Both the position numbers and the translations under genes were made by a program. 64,000 nt of DNA from Gavia stellata (lineage: Eukaryota; Chordata; Aves; Gaviiformes; Gaviidae), in assembly GCF_030936135.1 (NCBI RefSeq), contig NC_082598.1:12218687-12282686 (forward strand), given 5' to 3'. Shown piece after piece: positions 25,246 to 40,200 of this stretch (position 1 is its first letter; each line of letters opens with the position of its first letter). The notes beneath the pieces were generated by a model. That model was not told where the DNA came from and did no database searches. It saw nothing but the letters and a program-made list of their open reading frames with translations.

Positions 25246-28200
25246 CTGCAGAGACAAGAAGAAAAAGGTAGGAAGTATGCATTCTATGCAGAGAAAAAGT
25301 ACAAAGACTATTCACCACCTCTTTGGCCGATGTGATAAATTTTTACTTGTTTTAGCTTCCATTGAAGGGAAATTCCACCCTACTGACTGCGAAAGAATAA
25401 TCAGTAGTACTCGCTACATGCAAAATCAGGCTCACGTTATTTCATTGAGAATTTTCTTCTAAGATAACAAAAACCCACTGACAGTAAAAGTAGTCCAACT
25501 TTCTCTTTGTCTTCCACAAAACTACAGCAAACGAGAAATAGAAAAGACTTCTAGCCATGACTGACTCGCTCCACTCCATCCATTTGCAAGAACATGCTTT
25601 TATCGCTCTGGTATGTATTTCAAGCATTAGAAATTAAACCACTCTCAAAATTTCAAGATAAGCAAAGTGTACTAACTGAGCTACAAGTAAATTATTTCTC
25701 TCTTGCTGTTCAAACATAATGCAGAATAGCTGCTTTTATTGCCTTTGCATCTTCTTCATAATTCCTAAAATATTTTTAGAAGTGTCTTATTTATTTTCCA
25801 ACTGTTCTGTAGAATAGTCTCTTCCTCTAAGATAAAGCATTGTCTCAAATAATAGCTCTGACAATGTCTGATGTGAATGCTATCCTGTTTAAACTTAATC
25901 CAAGTTTCTATACATTAATATTCAACATACTTTTCAAAACCAAAATTTGGTTCATTGTATTTGGGGTGTTCTTTATATTTGCACACTGTTAGTATTGAAA
26001 TATTTCACTTTTGTAGATGTGAGTAGAATCTTAGCACAAATATTTTAACTTTTTTTTTTTTCTAACCTAAAGGCACAATTTTTAATTGTTTAAATACAAA
26101 TCAAGACTTGTATGAGAAAGTACTTGAATATAAGTAGAAATATTACCTACTAGTATCTATTTGCAGAGTTATTTATGGTGAAGAAAATGTGCTGTACATA
26201 CCTATGAGAAGGTGAGTTTGGAACAACTTCATGTACATAAATTCCACTTCTGACATCAGGAAAATCAGCATTATTGTGTTTCAGTTCTTCCACCAAACTA
26301 AAAAGAAGAACAAAGTTATATAGCATTTGATTCCACTACAAAAGCAGTAGCATTCAAAAATTCTTATTTATTTATTCTCAAATTTTTTGTGACCAAAAAT
26401 GAATAACTTAACAGTTAATTGTTTGCCCCTTGTTCCTGTGATGAGAATATAGCGGATTTGAATTTGGATTAAAACAAATAACATAGATTTTATGAGTCAA
26501 AACTACTTAGCTGTGCAAAGCATGATGTATTTAATGGTCTTGTTCATCTCCTGCAAGAACCTGACTGTTGCTATTTGTAGCAGTAGCACAGGGGGCGCTG
26601 TAGAAGAGCACAGGGACAATAGCACTCTGTCCTCGCTGCTGTACAGGGACAAACGACATTCCTGCCCCAAAGAATTAATGCTGGTGATGGGGCAGAAATT
26701 TGCTAACGATTTTGCTTCTTTCATTTTGCAAGTCATTCTTAATTTGCCTTTATCTAGAACAATATAGCTTTTGATAACTTCATTCATCAGATAGATCAGA
26801 ACTGTGAGAGTTTTCCAAGGAAACTTCAGCTTCTTCAAGTTTTCTTGAGGAATTGTTTTGTACATCCCTTTCTAAAGAAAGACGACAGGAACCAGCTGCA
26901 AAATAGAGACTTTAAAAACATCCTCTCGTTTCTGAGGAGATGACATCATTTCAGGTCTGTGTACAGTGTTGGTTAAAACCCATTTCTAGAAAGAGAGAGT
27001 TTTAAACTAATGATGGATTACTCTGCTGTCCGCCATGAAAACCTTCAGATGGAAAGCAAGCCAAAATGGCTGTACACAGCTTCACTTCATTTGATTTTGT
27101 ACTGAGGAAGCTAACAATTAAATGACTAAAGCAAACACACCACGGGAAAGTAGTCTTTTCCTGAAAACAGGCCTGGAGACATCTTACGCCAATTCATTAG
27201 ACACCACAAAAGCAGTAATATCTCACATCGTATTCACTTCACAGTTACGCAGAGAAACATTCTGAGTTTCTCTCCATCAGCGGTGGCCCAGTGATGTTAA
27301 TTGCATTACACTGATTCGCTCCAGCTGAACATCTGACTCTTTGGGGAGGATTGCAAGAGTGTAACTCAATAAACAAAGATGGCTTTACTACAACCCCAGC
27401 TGGAAATTGTCTTATTTAATTTTGTAGTCTACTGCCACACTGGAAATATGCCTACTGCTGGGAAAGAACACAAGCGTAAGAGCCCTCATTTGTTATCCCA
27501 GAATATATCCGGGTAACAGCAAGACACAAAGCAATGTGAGAGAGAAAAGACAGTGAAGAACTGGAGGAGGGTGTCCATATCCTGGCTTTGTTAACATGGA
27601 GGCATGAAGCTTTAGTTCTGCACTTTAGCAACTACTTTCCTTCCAGTTACCACTGGCACCACATCTCACATCACATGGCCTCCGCTGGTGCTGACAAAAC
27701 TACCACCAAACCCTCAGGCAGCTAATCTATCACTGGCACTCACCTGAAAGTAGCAGCTTGTTTAAATGTCACCTAAAACCTAGCATAACTCCGGACATCC
27801 TTGTCAAGAACCAAAACCAGTGTTCAGGCTCTTCCTAATTTCCCTCAGCTATCAACAGGGCATCCACCATTATCAGTATTTAGAGAATGACTGACAGTGA
27901 TTTTCCAGGTCTCATATTTCACCTATATCATTAAAATGTTTGCAGACTTCATAGAAGCTAATGCACACTTCCGGATTCTCTGGAGATTTGTAATGAAAGC
28001 TGAATGATGAAGTTCTGAACCACTATTGACCACATCTTGTATGCATGATCATACAGATTACCTTTCTAAGATACTTACGCGGGTGTTATTGTCAGCATTC
28101 TGATGCCAATGAAACGTTTCTTCCCATCTGAAAATAACACAGAAGATATTTTAAGAAATTTAGGCAAACACTGACAAAAATAACTACTTTGATGATTCAA

Positions 28201-31200
28201 AATACCTGTCAATCAAAACAGGACATATCAGCTTTCAACAAAACTAAATAGACATCTACACTGAGGTAATTTTTTATTTTGGTTAGCTTTGGTATACAGA
28301 ATGACAATCCCTCTCCCTGCAAGTGAGGGTAAGAGAGAAGCTCATTTACACTGCATAGAGTTTTCCTTCAGGAATTTCAGGAAAATTTCTGTGATTTAGT
28401 ATCACATGACTTCAGTAAACAGAAAATTTCATAACCAACTACCATTTCATCTGAAACTGGCCAAGGCAATTTAATCATATGGTGTTCTCATTAAAAGGTA
28501 GAAATGGGATTGAAAGAAATGAGAATTTCCACCTTTCAGAGAAAGGACAACTGAAAAAACTCACACCGATTCTAATGCAAACAGCTTGTTATTTCTACCC
28601 CAAAGAATAAAAAGCAAGTTAAAAAAAAAAAAAAGCACATAGAATTTATCCAGGACTCTACAGAATTTTAAATGTTGAAAATTCACTCCTTCAGGAAGAG
28701 CACCACATTTCTGTAGTTGGCTTTTAGTAGTCATGATATTGTACAGCTGTCTTACGAAAAAAAAAATGCAGTCTGATGACTTCCTGAAGTGAGTGCTTCA
28801 GTAGTTAGTTATATCCGGCATGAAACAGTATTTCCCCTCACTTGTTCCAGCGTAACTACTTCACAATTTCTTTGAGCTTCTCCATGTTCTCATGTGAGGA
28901 AAAAGCTTGAAAAGGAGACGTACAGTGCCTCCTCTAACTCTTATTCTTTCCAAGAAAAATAGTCCCCCAAGTAAAGGAATTAGTCCTGAATCTTACGCAT
29001 GTCCAATATTCCCATTAGTGTCAGTGAAAATGTTTAGCAGTAAACACTGGATTTACTACACTCCGAACAATCTCACATCTATAACTGTCATCCCTGATTT
29101 TCCCTGAAATGTTCTGTCTCTCCTCTATTTTAAAGTGAAACTAATGAGATAAATATCAGCTATAGCAGGAGTGTCATGAAGAAGTCCAATTACTCAAAAC
29201 TGAAGTCTCAAAAGCTTTGGGCACGGCCATGAATTAGTGCACTCATAGTGCTTCTCCAGTCTACATGGCAAATGCAAATCCTTACATTTAAGTTTTCACT
29301 TTTAAAAAAACAGCCAAACATGACATCTCTCCCACCTGAAAATAACCCCTCACCCCTACAACGTGGACAGTTAAATGAAGAAGTTATCTTCATGAGTCTG
29401 CAGTCAAACTGAAGAGACATATAGATGACAGACTCTCTGGTGACAGTTTACTGTCTGCATTAAACAGATTGCTGCTGGTCATCACCCGTGTGATGCAGAA
29501 ATATGCAGAAGCACAAAGCATACTCTGAGGGCAAGTTAGGAATGTTTACATGAAAGAAAATGAAAAAAGGGACAAGAAAAACTGATCTCAAAAAACAAAA
29601 CAGCAAGGAGATTGGGCAAGAATGAAAAAACACAGCAGAAATGCCACTGATCTAAAAGGGAATTATTTCCCTAGTGGCTAATGATACATGTAAAAATAAG
29701 AGTTTGGGGGAAAAAAAAAAATCTGATATCTACAGACTTATTCAAAACTAAAAGTCTCATTCCACCTTCATCTTTGGGCAGGTTGGGCATTATTTCACCC
29801 CTGTTCATGTATTAAAATTCAAAATGGCCTTCAGCCCTCTCTCCACGATAAGTCTGCCACACTGCAACTATAACAGTAGCAGGCTATTGTCTAAAGTAAA
29901 ACTAATAGCTATGAGCTATGGATAGCAGCAGAGTCTAGATTCCTCCCCTTCCCGCCCCCCCAGCCATTTCGTATGTCAGAATACAGGCAAAAAGACTTCA
30001 GGCCTTTTGTTTTGGAAAAATCCATTCCATTCAATTTAACCCAAGTCAAACATCTTGCACAAAACCCAAAAGTTTTTGTCAAGAGTGATTTGAGGGAATG
30101 TAATTTTCCAGTTTATTAGAAGTATCAGCAGAAACTGAACAGGCACAGACAACCACTTGTAGTGTTTTAAGATCACAAAGGATAGGCATTTTGACGTCAG
30201 GGTTAAGTCACATTGGCAAAACAGTATGTGGCACCTGGAACTACCACTGTCATATTACATCTGCTCTGTGAATAAAAAGTCTCAAAACCTGCCATTCTGG
30301 CAATTTGTGCAATCATGAGGCAAAAGAAAAAATAATTAGGAGAACTGGAATAAAGTGAGGTCGTAAATCTAAGAAGCACGTCACCAAGGTGAAGTCCCAG
30401 CAGTAGTTAAAAGAAGGTTAATATCTTGGAACAATCAGGTTGAACAAATGTGAAACCATTGCGGCTTAAAGCTGGAGCAGAGCACAGCAGAGAGAGATAT
30501 TCAAGTAGCATTTCATTTTTGAAAACACCAGGCCAGATTAAACACTGATTCCAGTGGTACAGAGTCAAGCAAACCAGCCTCAAACACTATTTGAAACTTG
30601 AACTTGTTTTGTGTTAATAGAAAGTCACAAGCAGCTGATGAAGTATCTAGAAGCAGTTCACTATTTACAGAGATTTCTGTTCCACAGTAAGGAAAGCATT
30701 TGCTTCACTGTTAAACTTCTTTTATTGATGCTTGTAACAATAGAGATACAAACCGGACAGATAAACACAGGCTGAAGGCAGAAGTGTTTATGACTTATAA
30801 ACTATGGCAAAAAGAACTGATAAATCCAAATTAAGGGGTCAGGTACTCAAAAGCTTATTTGCATGAGTAACTCTGGCACATGAGTAGCCCCACTGCAGTT
30901 GATTTCAATGGGGCCAGCGTCTCACCAAGATCTCTGAGTGAAGAAACGAACCCTGCGCTTTTTATTCAAGCGGCAGGCAAAACTCCCACTTCTCTGCTCA
31001 CTCCTTTTACACTTAGATTGCCTTGCAGATTGCATGAGCAGTCCTGAAAGCATTTAAGAAAGATATTCCACTGCCAGACAGAAACCATGAAAACAGATCA
31101 AGTCTATAATGCTGAATTATGTGCCGTATACCTTCCATATAAATTGCATAGCTGAATTTAATCAGTAGTCTGAATGTATACTCAGAAAGCCTCCTAAGCA

Positions 31201-34200
31201 GCCCTCATGACTATTGGTAATAATTATCAGTAATAATCATACAAATACATGGTAAGCATATTGTTTCAACACAACTAATAAAGCGTTCTGGGGATGTAAA
31301 TAAGGATACATATAAATGACTTCTTGGGTGTGGCAAGTGCAGAACTCCCCCCATCTCTCCTTGCTCATTTGAAACAAGGTTTATTCACTTTTCTGCTAAC
31401 GTTATATAAGAGGTCAGGCTGACCTCTTAGGCTGGATTTTCTCTCTAGTATTTTGTCAAATTGCTAACTTATTGTCTTCCATCCTAGAGGATCCATGTTT
31501 GAACACTCTCTAGTTTTACTGTTCTGCTCAAGTCTAAGCTAGGAATAGATGTCAGAGCCAAGCCTGAAACTGAGAAATTCCTATGGGATACTAACAAAAG
31601 ACACTGAAGTAAAAAAAAAAAAATAAAAAAAAAAAATCAGTCAATGCTTAAGTATATAGATGACTTCCAGAGGTAAAGACAGAACACACAGATGGTTAAA
31701 ACTGAGATATAGATTTCATGCACCAGTTGACGAATTCCTAACTATAAAAGGAAGTTAACATTATTACTGATAAATCCAAAATTAGCAAAGGCTTTCAGAC
31801 CATTCAACAGATAAACGTCTTTATGCAGAGTGTGGTAAATCTTTGGTCAAAAATGTATTAGGTATTATTATGTATTACCCATGCATTAGGTAATATAGAA
31901 TGTTCAGATAATAATAATCAGTGCAAATAATTCATTCAAATGCCATCCTCTCCTTTTTCCCCCTCTCCACTCCTGCACTTCAGTAGGTCATGTATTTGCA
32001 GTTATATACAATGGATGTGACTTCAAAAATATATGCCTTCTGTATAAAATTGTTAGTTATCTGATAAACTGAGATTTAAAAGACTAAGGTCAAGCTTATT
32101 AAACAATATTCTGAGTATCCCATTGCCAGAGTAAATCTGGAAAGAGCGGTTTCCTAAGGGAATTTTATCATCTTCAGGCAATATGATATTTAGAGCAAAG
32201 CGGTAATACCCTTAAACTTATTTCTATGACCTAATTGTACCATAAGGGCGGATCCCACTGAAAACTACTGAAACGTAATTGGAGCAAAAGAAAACATGAT
32301 ATAAACATCCCAAAAATTCTGCTTACATAAATTCCTTATGTCAAGAAATAACGCCTCTACAACAAACCTGAAAACTATTACTGAAGGCCTAAAAAATGCA
32401 AACTAAATCTCAAATATGGTGAAAATATCTCCTAGAAATTCTCTTTCTCTATGTATCAAGGGCTTTAAATGACGGTTCATCTGCCTGCAGCAAAAGTACA
32501 AGAGGTACTTCAGACAAGCAAAAGCAAAAAAAAAAAAATTCTAAAATTGCCTCTGCCCACAGTATACCAAGCAGTGACGATCACACTGATACTAAGAGTG
32601 TGTGTGAATCCTTTTCCTTTGATTAGGGGATAATGCAAATGATGAAAAAAGCAAACAACATGTTACAATCACAAGATAAACTTGAATCTTTCATTATGTT
32701 TTTTCTTAGGGTTCCACAGGCAAAGTTATGTCTAGGCCCTCTAGCTGGGCTCAGTGGGTTCATCATTCTCTGGAGGCAAAGGTGCCTGAAGGAGCAAGGT
32801 GGCTGATTTCAGCGGTGGCATCTCTAGCCTTCACGGACTTTCCAGCCCCAGTTACCAGGAACCCCTGGCAGATGGTGCGCTTTCAGCACAAGGCTTGTGG
32901 TCATGCTTCTAGAGCCATGCCTGCAGGGTGAGCCATTGTTCCTCCCTGTTTTGAGACAAGCAGTTTGGTTCTGAAGAGTAACATCACCCATTATACAGAC
33001 CTGCTTCTCTCAGAAGCCAAAAAACAGTTAGCAACCTGGGTGAATAAATAGTTTTTTTGACTTGTTGGCTGAAACAAAATTATGTCAGGTACTTTGAAAT
33101 TTATTTTTCATAAACTTCCCCCCCCCCAAATCAACAAGTGAAAGCAATCTAATTTGGGGAACTCAGCAAAACACCAATTAGGGTATCCATCAGAATTGCA
33201 ATGGTCTCAAATATATGAGCAGATGCATAGCTTTGAAACCTCTGACTAAGGGAAGTTTCTGAAATAACAGTATCTGAGAGAACACTGAAAGGACAATGGT
33301 GTAGGGAAACAACCCTGGCATCAGCAACTGGATGAACTCAGGAGAAGACAAGATTAATATCAAAAAGATTTAAGAGAAGCTGCAGCCAACAGTCATGATA
33401 CAAGATTAGTAGGGTGTGGACAGATAAACTGGCAAGCAAAAGAGAAAGCAAAGTTTGGCCTTGATGAAGCATTACTAGATCAGCTTTGGCTGTGCATCAT
33501 GCAGTGTGACACCTACTACAGTGTGACAGACACGAGGCAGGCACATTAAAAAAAGTCCAGAGTACTGCAGTTGTCAGTTGCTGGTATATTTAGATTTACA
33601 TGCTCTTTGGTGCAGAGGCGTTTCTTTTTTTCTGCCTCTCCCCCCCTTCCCCATATATTTCTTCAGGAATTCGCACACAGCTCACTCTTCTTCCACTGGG
33701 GTCTGAGAGTCTATCACAATATCCAATTATATAGCACTGACACAGATGACCATGGCAAAATAAAATCATCCACTGATAGTGCACACACTACACTCCATCT
33801 GTGGACAAGTGTTTCAAAAAGTTTTTACCTTATTCTCCCCAGTACACCTTAATCTCCTTTTTGCTTGGACAATATGTGAAAGAGGAAGATAAGACTCCTT
33901 GAACAAGTCACCATCTTTTCTCAAGATCATTTGAAACTGTAATGACTCATCTGTGTCCTCACTAGCCTCAGAGGCCCTTTTTCCCAGGTTTATACAGATA
34001 CTGTCTACTCTTTGGGGGTTTGAGTAAAAAAAGGTCTCTCCCACTTCTGTGAAATTGTTTTCTATTTCTAAGTCCATGGTGTTCCATACTGTAAAATAAT
34101 GCTGCTCCTTTCAGTAACAGGATCCCAGACCCATGTCTTTTGGCACTTCACCAACAGATCAGGATAATTATTGGAAGATGTCACTGTTTGTTGCAGACTT

Positions 34201-37200
34201 TACCTTTACTTTGTTTGTCATGTGACTCTGTGAGAAACTGAGTGATGCGGTCTGAAGGAATAGCAAAAGAAATTCCAGCTGTGACCTTCAAGGTGTTAAT
34301 CCCAATCACTTCACCATCCTGTTGAGAGACAGCACCCAATTAATTTGCTCCTAAGTGTCAGGGTCCAGCTCACTGCCTAGCATTTCATGTTAAAAGCTGG
34401 TATAAGACATTTTAGAGTGTTGTAGTCATTCAAGAAATAAACACTACTTCGAAGGGAGGATCTGGGCTCTGATTCACAATCCCTGTCACATTCAGCTGTG
34501 ATGGCTGGAGAGATTACAGTACAGTTTGTTCATCCAAGGTCCATCCCACCACTCAGCAAGAGATTACCCCTGCTGAGCAAGCAGTGGAGTCACTACTACC
34601 ACTATAGCCACAATTCACTGACCTGCAAAATCAGTGCTAGTTTAGAGCAATCTATTTTAAAATCAGCTGTGCGGATTAACCAGGTCCTATCTTTGCCCTG
34701 CATCCCAGGTTTTATAGTGTGAACAAGCATAACTGCTCCTACCAAATCCTATTTTCCTCACTGTTGTATAAGATTTCCTCTGCTCTATGGGGAAATGTTT
34801 TTCAATGGTGTATGAACCGAGACCTAATTTGCATAGTTTGTATTAGCTTCAGGGTATCTGCCTACCATTAGCTTGAATGACTGGAAGCTAGTATGACCTA
34901 TGAATATTTTCAAAAACATATTCTCCCACTTACTTCAACATAGCTCTTAAAACAAAGCAAAACAATATGAAAACCAAGTTACCTGGACTTACCAGATTAA
35001 CTAGAGGTCCTCCAGAGTTGCCGTACTGTAAAAATAACGTAAGGGAACAATAAATTGGTGCTTCACTGTTGGAAATGCAATTTTCATTTCAAAGAGTATT
35101 TTGTTTGTAAGTAAATGAAAGAGAGCAGGTCATTTCTTAGGCAGCACTTAAGGACACAATATTGATCACAGAAGATTACATGTAGGTCTTATCCTACCCA
35201 TTCACATCTCTTATGATTAGATTTTTTTTCCTTTCAGAAATGAGCCTTAAGTTAGGAGCAGGAACTTACCACTGTAAATAATTAGACCCTAAGTTTAAGA
35301 AAAATCATTAAATAGTTAAAACAAGTGTTTTGATTCTTCTAAAGACTGTCAGACCAAGGTTTTGAAATAATTAATTCCTATTTAAAGTTATATTTCAGTG
35401 AGGTGCACACACAGTTCTTAAGTAGTTTTATTCACCACTTTGGTTTGTAACACTGTGTGTTACAGTCTCTCTTGTTCTCCACTGGAGAAGAACACAGTGC
35501 TTTACATGTTTAATCACAGTGTATTGCTATGAGGTAGGTACTACGTAAGGATTGATTTAGTAACCACAGACATGCAACCCTCTCTAGGGAGAGTAGCTCA
35601 GAGCAGTATGAAATTGCCTAATACCTAATGGCCTTCAAAGGGAACATCCAACAGGCCTACAGGAAATGGGAGTTGGAGAAGTTCCTTGTCCATCTTCATA
35701 TTGGCTCAACAAGTTTGTTTTTGAGTGAGGCCAGAGTTTTCAAGTAGGTCTACTGAATAGCCAAGAGCAGCAACTTACCACTCAAAATAAACAAAAGCTA
35801 AGTAAGTGATGCATGACAGCAACATGAGCCATGTAAACTGTTTAGACTTAGATAGCACTGGGCAAACCTTACAGATTCTCAGAAGAATAAAACAGACATT
35901 AAAGTTTTTAAAACAGCTTCGAAGTTTAAACTTAAAGAGATCTGTTTCTTATGTTCTATCTTTGCAGTGATCAGAGGCTACACACTTGATTTTTATGACT
36001 GACTGACACAAAGGAACCAAGATAATGATTATTGAGCCTTCCTCAGCATATCATCTTCCATTCACTTGTCCTCTACTCGAAGGATGTGATAATGAGAGAA
36101 CTTCAGCACATGCAGTATAGCTCCTGTATGGCCCTGTTTTCTCCTGCCCTATGTTCCTGCTGTTCTAGCATTTCTCAGAAGGCAGCTGCATGCGCATTCC
36201 TGCAGAAAAGTCTTGGCTGAGCCACAGGAATGCTCTGAATAGACCAGCTCTCAAACTCCTCCCATTCTCAGGAGAAAACTAAGGCATTAGCTAAGCACAA
36301 AGCATCCCTATGCCAGGGACTATCTTCATATTTTGTGGTCTCAAATGGCAAAGCAATTCAAATATATTGTCATTTTCCTTACCTCCTCTGCTATCACTAT
36401 TCCATTTGGTCTAGCATTATCTGACATGCTCTACTATCCTTGTCTAAACTTGCTTATTAGCTTTTGAGGGCAGTGAATGCCTAACTATATACAAGGAAGC
36501 AGTGTGATCTTGAGGAATGTGTATAGGCATGAAGTCAAGAATCCCATGTCCTAATTCTGTCTCTGCCACCGATTCAGTGTGTGCTCTCAAGTAACCCATT
36601 TTGCATAAGTTTTCCTATTCTACTTTTACAACTGAAGAAAGTAATTCCAATAAAATGTCTTAAGAGGTTCAGCTCCTGGATCACACAGAAGCTTTTGAAA
36701 AAGCTCACTTTTACGTCATATCTTAGCACAAAAAGTAATTACTCTTTTTTTTTTCCATACAATTTCTCTCAACAAGTCTGTGACAATAAACATTTGTGAA
36801 GCGCTTTGCGTGTGTAAAACACTAAGCATTATGACTGGTTATGTCAAATTTGATATTGAGGTCCAGCAAATAAATGCTGAAAATATTTTCATTTCAATGT
36901 ATAACATATTTAAGTCATAAAATTTCAGGCCATTTTCTACCTCAGATATGCGTGCAATGCTCTTTTTAGAGCACAAGTTACATACACACCCAAGGACTTT
37001 ACTTAAGCTCTTTGGATCCCTCCAAGCTGCTCTGAAGGGATATTATTTTCATGTATTTGTATACAACATGCAGTGCTAGGACCCTTAACTCCAAACTGTA
37101 CCTCAAACTTTATGTTATTTTACATCTAGATTCTTACTTGGAATATGTGATGTGCAAAGGGAAAATAAAAACAATAACAAAAAACCAACCTTCTCCTTAA

Positions 37201-40200
37201 GTTTTCACCTGGGTGTCCTGTCATTAAATTCAAGCAGATACGATCAACTTGACTACTCCATCTGGTTCTAATGCATGAAGATGAAAGAAACTTTGGCTCT
37301 ATTCTACAGCTTGCTTGGCCAGATCAGCTGAACAAGCAGAGAGAGAAATGTATTGATTTACTGCTGGTCTATACAACCATGTGTTACTGCACGAGATCTA
37401 CAGAATGAGAAGGGTCTGTCACATGTAACATCTTCATAGACAACCTCAAAGAGGGTAGTTTCATTTAACATACCTTTCACAACATTAATGCCTGAATGCA
37501 ACTTACAGACACTGCGTAGTCTTTTATAAAAAAGAAGAACCTATCACTGATTTTAAACAAAGCTGCTTTTATTTAGTGAATTCATCTTTCAGAGCACACA
37601 CTTTCCTGCTGAAAAGGTGGGGTTTTTAAGATCCCAGGACTGTGAAGCTCAGCTCCTCACAGACCTAGTACTTACATTGATAATAGCATCTGTCTGAATG
37701 TAATCCATATCTGAATCCCGCAGGCCAAGTTCTTTGCCATCTCGCTGAGCAGTGCTGACAATACCTGTTGTCACTGTATTCTGTAAGGCAAATGGACTTC
37801 CAATCGCCACCACAAATTCTCCTGGCCTCAGATCAGCAGAGTGTCCCAGTAACAATACTGGTAGTTTTTTCTTAAGTAAACACAGAAAGAAAGAAATAAG
37901 CATTAGTTGATACCTGAAAATAACCTGATTGGAAAGATCAGAACATAGCAAGAATTTAGGAACGTACACTTTCCATTACATTAATGAAAGAGCCACTCAC
38001 TATCATATAGCCACAACTTACGCCAGATAAAATTAGTATACTGCAGGGTGTTACTGCTTTAAACTGTCTTCAGAAACAAACCACTAGCAGCAGTACCTTT
38101 CAATTTCATCCAGAAAAAAAAAGCCAGCAAGATTCTGAAACAGACTTCCTCATTTTCCAGCAGATTGTTCCCTCCTTCTCAAAATAGTGTACAAACCAGC
38201 TACTGACCAGCCTGCCCCTCTTCCTACACCATGTACCTCCTTGCAGTCCATGTACTGGCACAGAGCTAGAAGGATTACCCAAAATAGCCTGGGTCTTCAG
38301 GTAAAGATAGCAGGATCTGGCAACATATTAACTGAGCTGCATCTTTTTTTTCTTCTTTTTTAGCAGTTTCTAGCACAGAAGACAAAGTAATTTAATTCTA
38401 AGTTATGAAAAAATTTCCAGTCCTTCAGAAACAGTTTGTTCAGTACATTGTTTTCCCCAGATATATCTCCAAGGAATCCCTAAACATATATTCCAGCTAA
38501 TCACTCTATGCTAAATGAAACTGAAAGAGGGTTCCCAAATTCATTCAGTCATCTGTTTATGCCACTAACCTTAGGGTGAATCTTTATTGTTGCAATGTCA
38601 GATTTCTTGTCAATGTCTTTGATGGTTGCTTCATAGGTATCTCCATTCTGTAGCTGCACTTTCAACTGTTGTCTCCCTGATATAGCATTGGTGCTTGACA
38701 CCACGTGGGCATTGGTCACAATTAAACCAGAATCAGACATAATAAACCCAGATCCACTGGAAAGTGGGACATTTCGACCAAAGAGAGGGTGCCTGTACAA
38801 AAAGCAAGTAATTATAACTCATAAGGGAAGCGTAACTTAGAGAAGATTACATTAGAAATCATTTACCACCTTTCACCCTGAGAAATAAGAAAGCATTTGA
38901 TGACCAATGTTACAACCCTTACAAAAATTACATTAAATTAAAAATAATTGACAAAGAAAGGATCCTTTTCTGAAAATTGTGACTAATTTTAGTCATTCAG
39001 GGAGATAGGAACGAGGTTTTCGGACAACCCACAGGGTCACACAGAATCACAGAATGATAGGGGTTGGAAGGGATCTCTGGAGATCATCTAGTCCAACCCC
39101 CCCGCCAGAGCAGGTTCACCTAGAGCAGGGTGCACAGGAATGCGTCCAGGGGAGTTTTGAATATCTCCAGAGAAGGAGACTCCACAACCTCTCTGGGCAG
39201 CCTGTTCCAGTGCTCTGCCACCCTCAAAGTAAAGAAGTTCCTCCTCATGTTTATATGGAACTTCCTATGACCAAGTTTGTGCCCTTTACCTCTTGTCCTG
39301 TCACTGGGCACCACTGAACAAAGACTGGCCCCATCCTCCTGGCACCCACCCCTTAAGTATTTATAAGCCTCTTCCTTTGGTTTCCAGTTCTATCTTTATA
39401 GGCTTCCTTGCAAAGAGGCTAGGTGACAAAAAGGGAAGGAGGATGAGCCCATCTGATCCCACTGGTTGCTGCTTCTATATGGGAAGAAAATGATGATAGG
39501 AAATAGTAGGGCTGACAAATGGACTGATCCTCTAATGGGAAAAAGGGAAGAAGAACGAACCTTGCAGCTGGACAGAGGAGTAAAGGAAAAGGTGACGTCT
39601 CAGGGAATCATGAAATCCAGTGCAGACTGGCAGGAAAAAGCATGTCGGGAAACTGAAAGGACTGGGAATGTGAAAGAAAAGAAATGAAAAGTCCTAACAA
39701 TGGGCAAAACTTGGTGGGAAGCAACGTTTGTTGCAATATAGACAGTCAAAAGACTTTATAAACCGTTTAAAATATTATGACTTTTCTGTGAACAATTGCT
39801 GCAATGACCTTAGATTTATTAGGGGAACAGAAAGTGCCTTGGCAGTAGAAGATGAGAAAAGGTCCACAAATTCTTCTTTCTTCCGAGATGTGGTCCTTAT
39901 TAGGAAATTGTTTGAAAGTTCTGGGCTATTCAGCAGTAAAGAATTGGAGCCAATCGCAGGCAGAAGGTAGTATCACAATTAGCGCCCAGCAGGCTGCTGG
40001 ACAAACATTTACATATAGGGAAAGAACAAACAATCTTAACTACATATGCAAAGATCTTAAACATCTTCAACTGTAACATTCTCTCAAAAGACCAATCACC
40101 ATGTGCATAAAGCTATGTCTCAGAAAACCTCATTATCTTGATTTTGCACATTAAGAAAGCCTACAAAAATCCGCCAAGAAATTCTTAAGCCTATGCAAAA

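Larger units (their letters stand above)
28128..34203 (-). other. HTRA3: HTRA3 intron 6 (6.1 kb)
   Basis: Holds the oestrogen-type and CRE palindromes, a poly-A tract and possible old repeat traces. In mammals the alternative last exon of the short HTRA3 isoform lies in this part of the gene; I could not identify an equivalent exon here. Confidence 0.85.
35026..37675 (-). other. HTRA3: HTRA3 intron 4 (2.65 kb)
   Basis: Holds two MIR-like remnants in opposite orientation; otherwise unrecognised. Confidence 0.85.
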
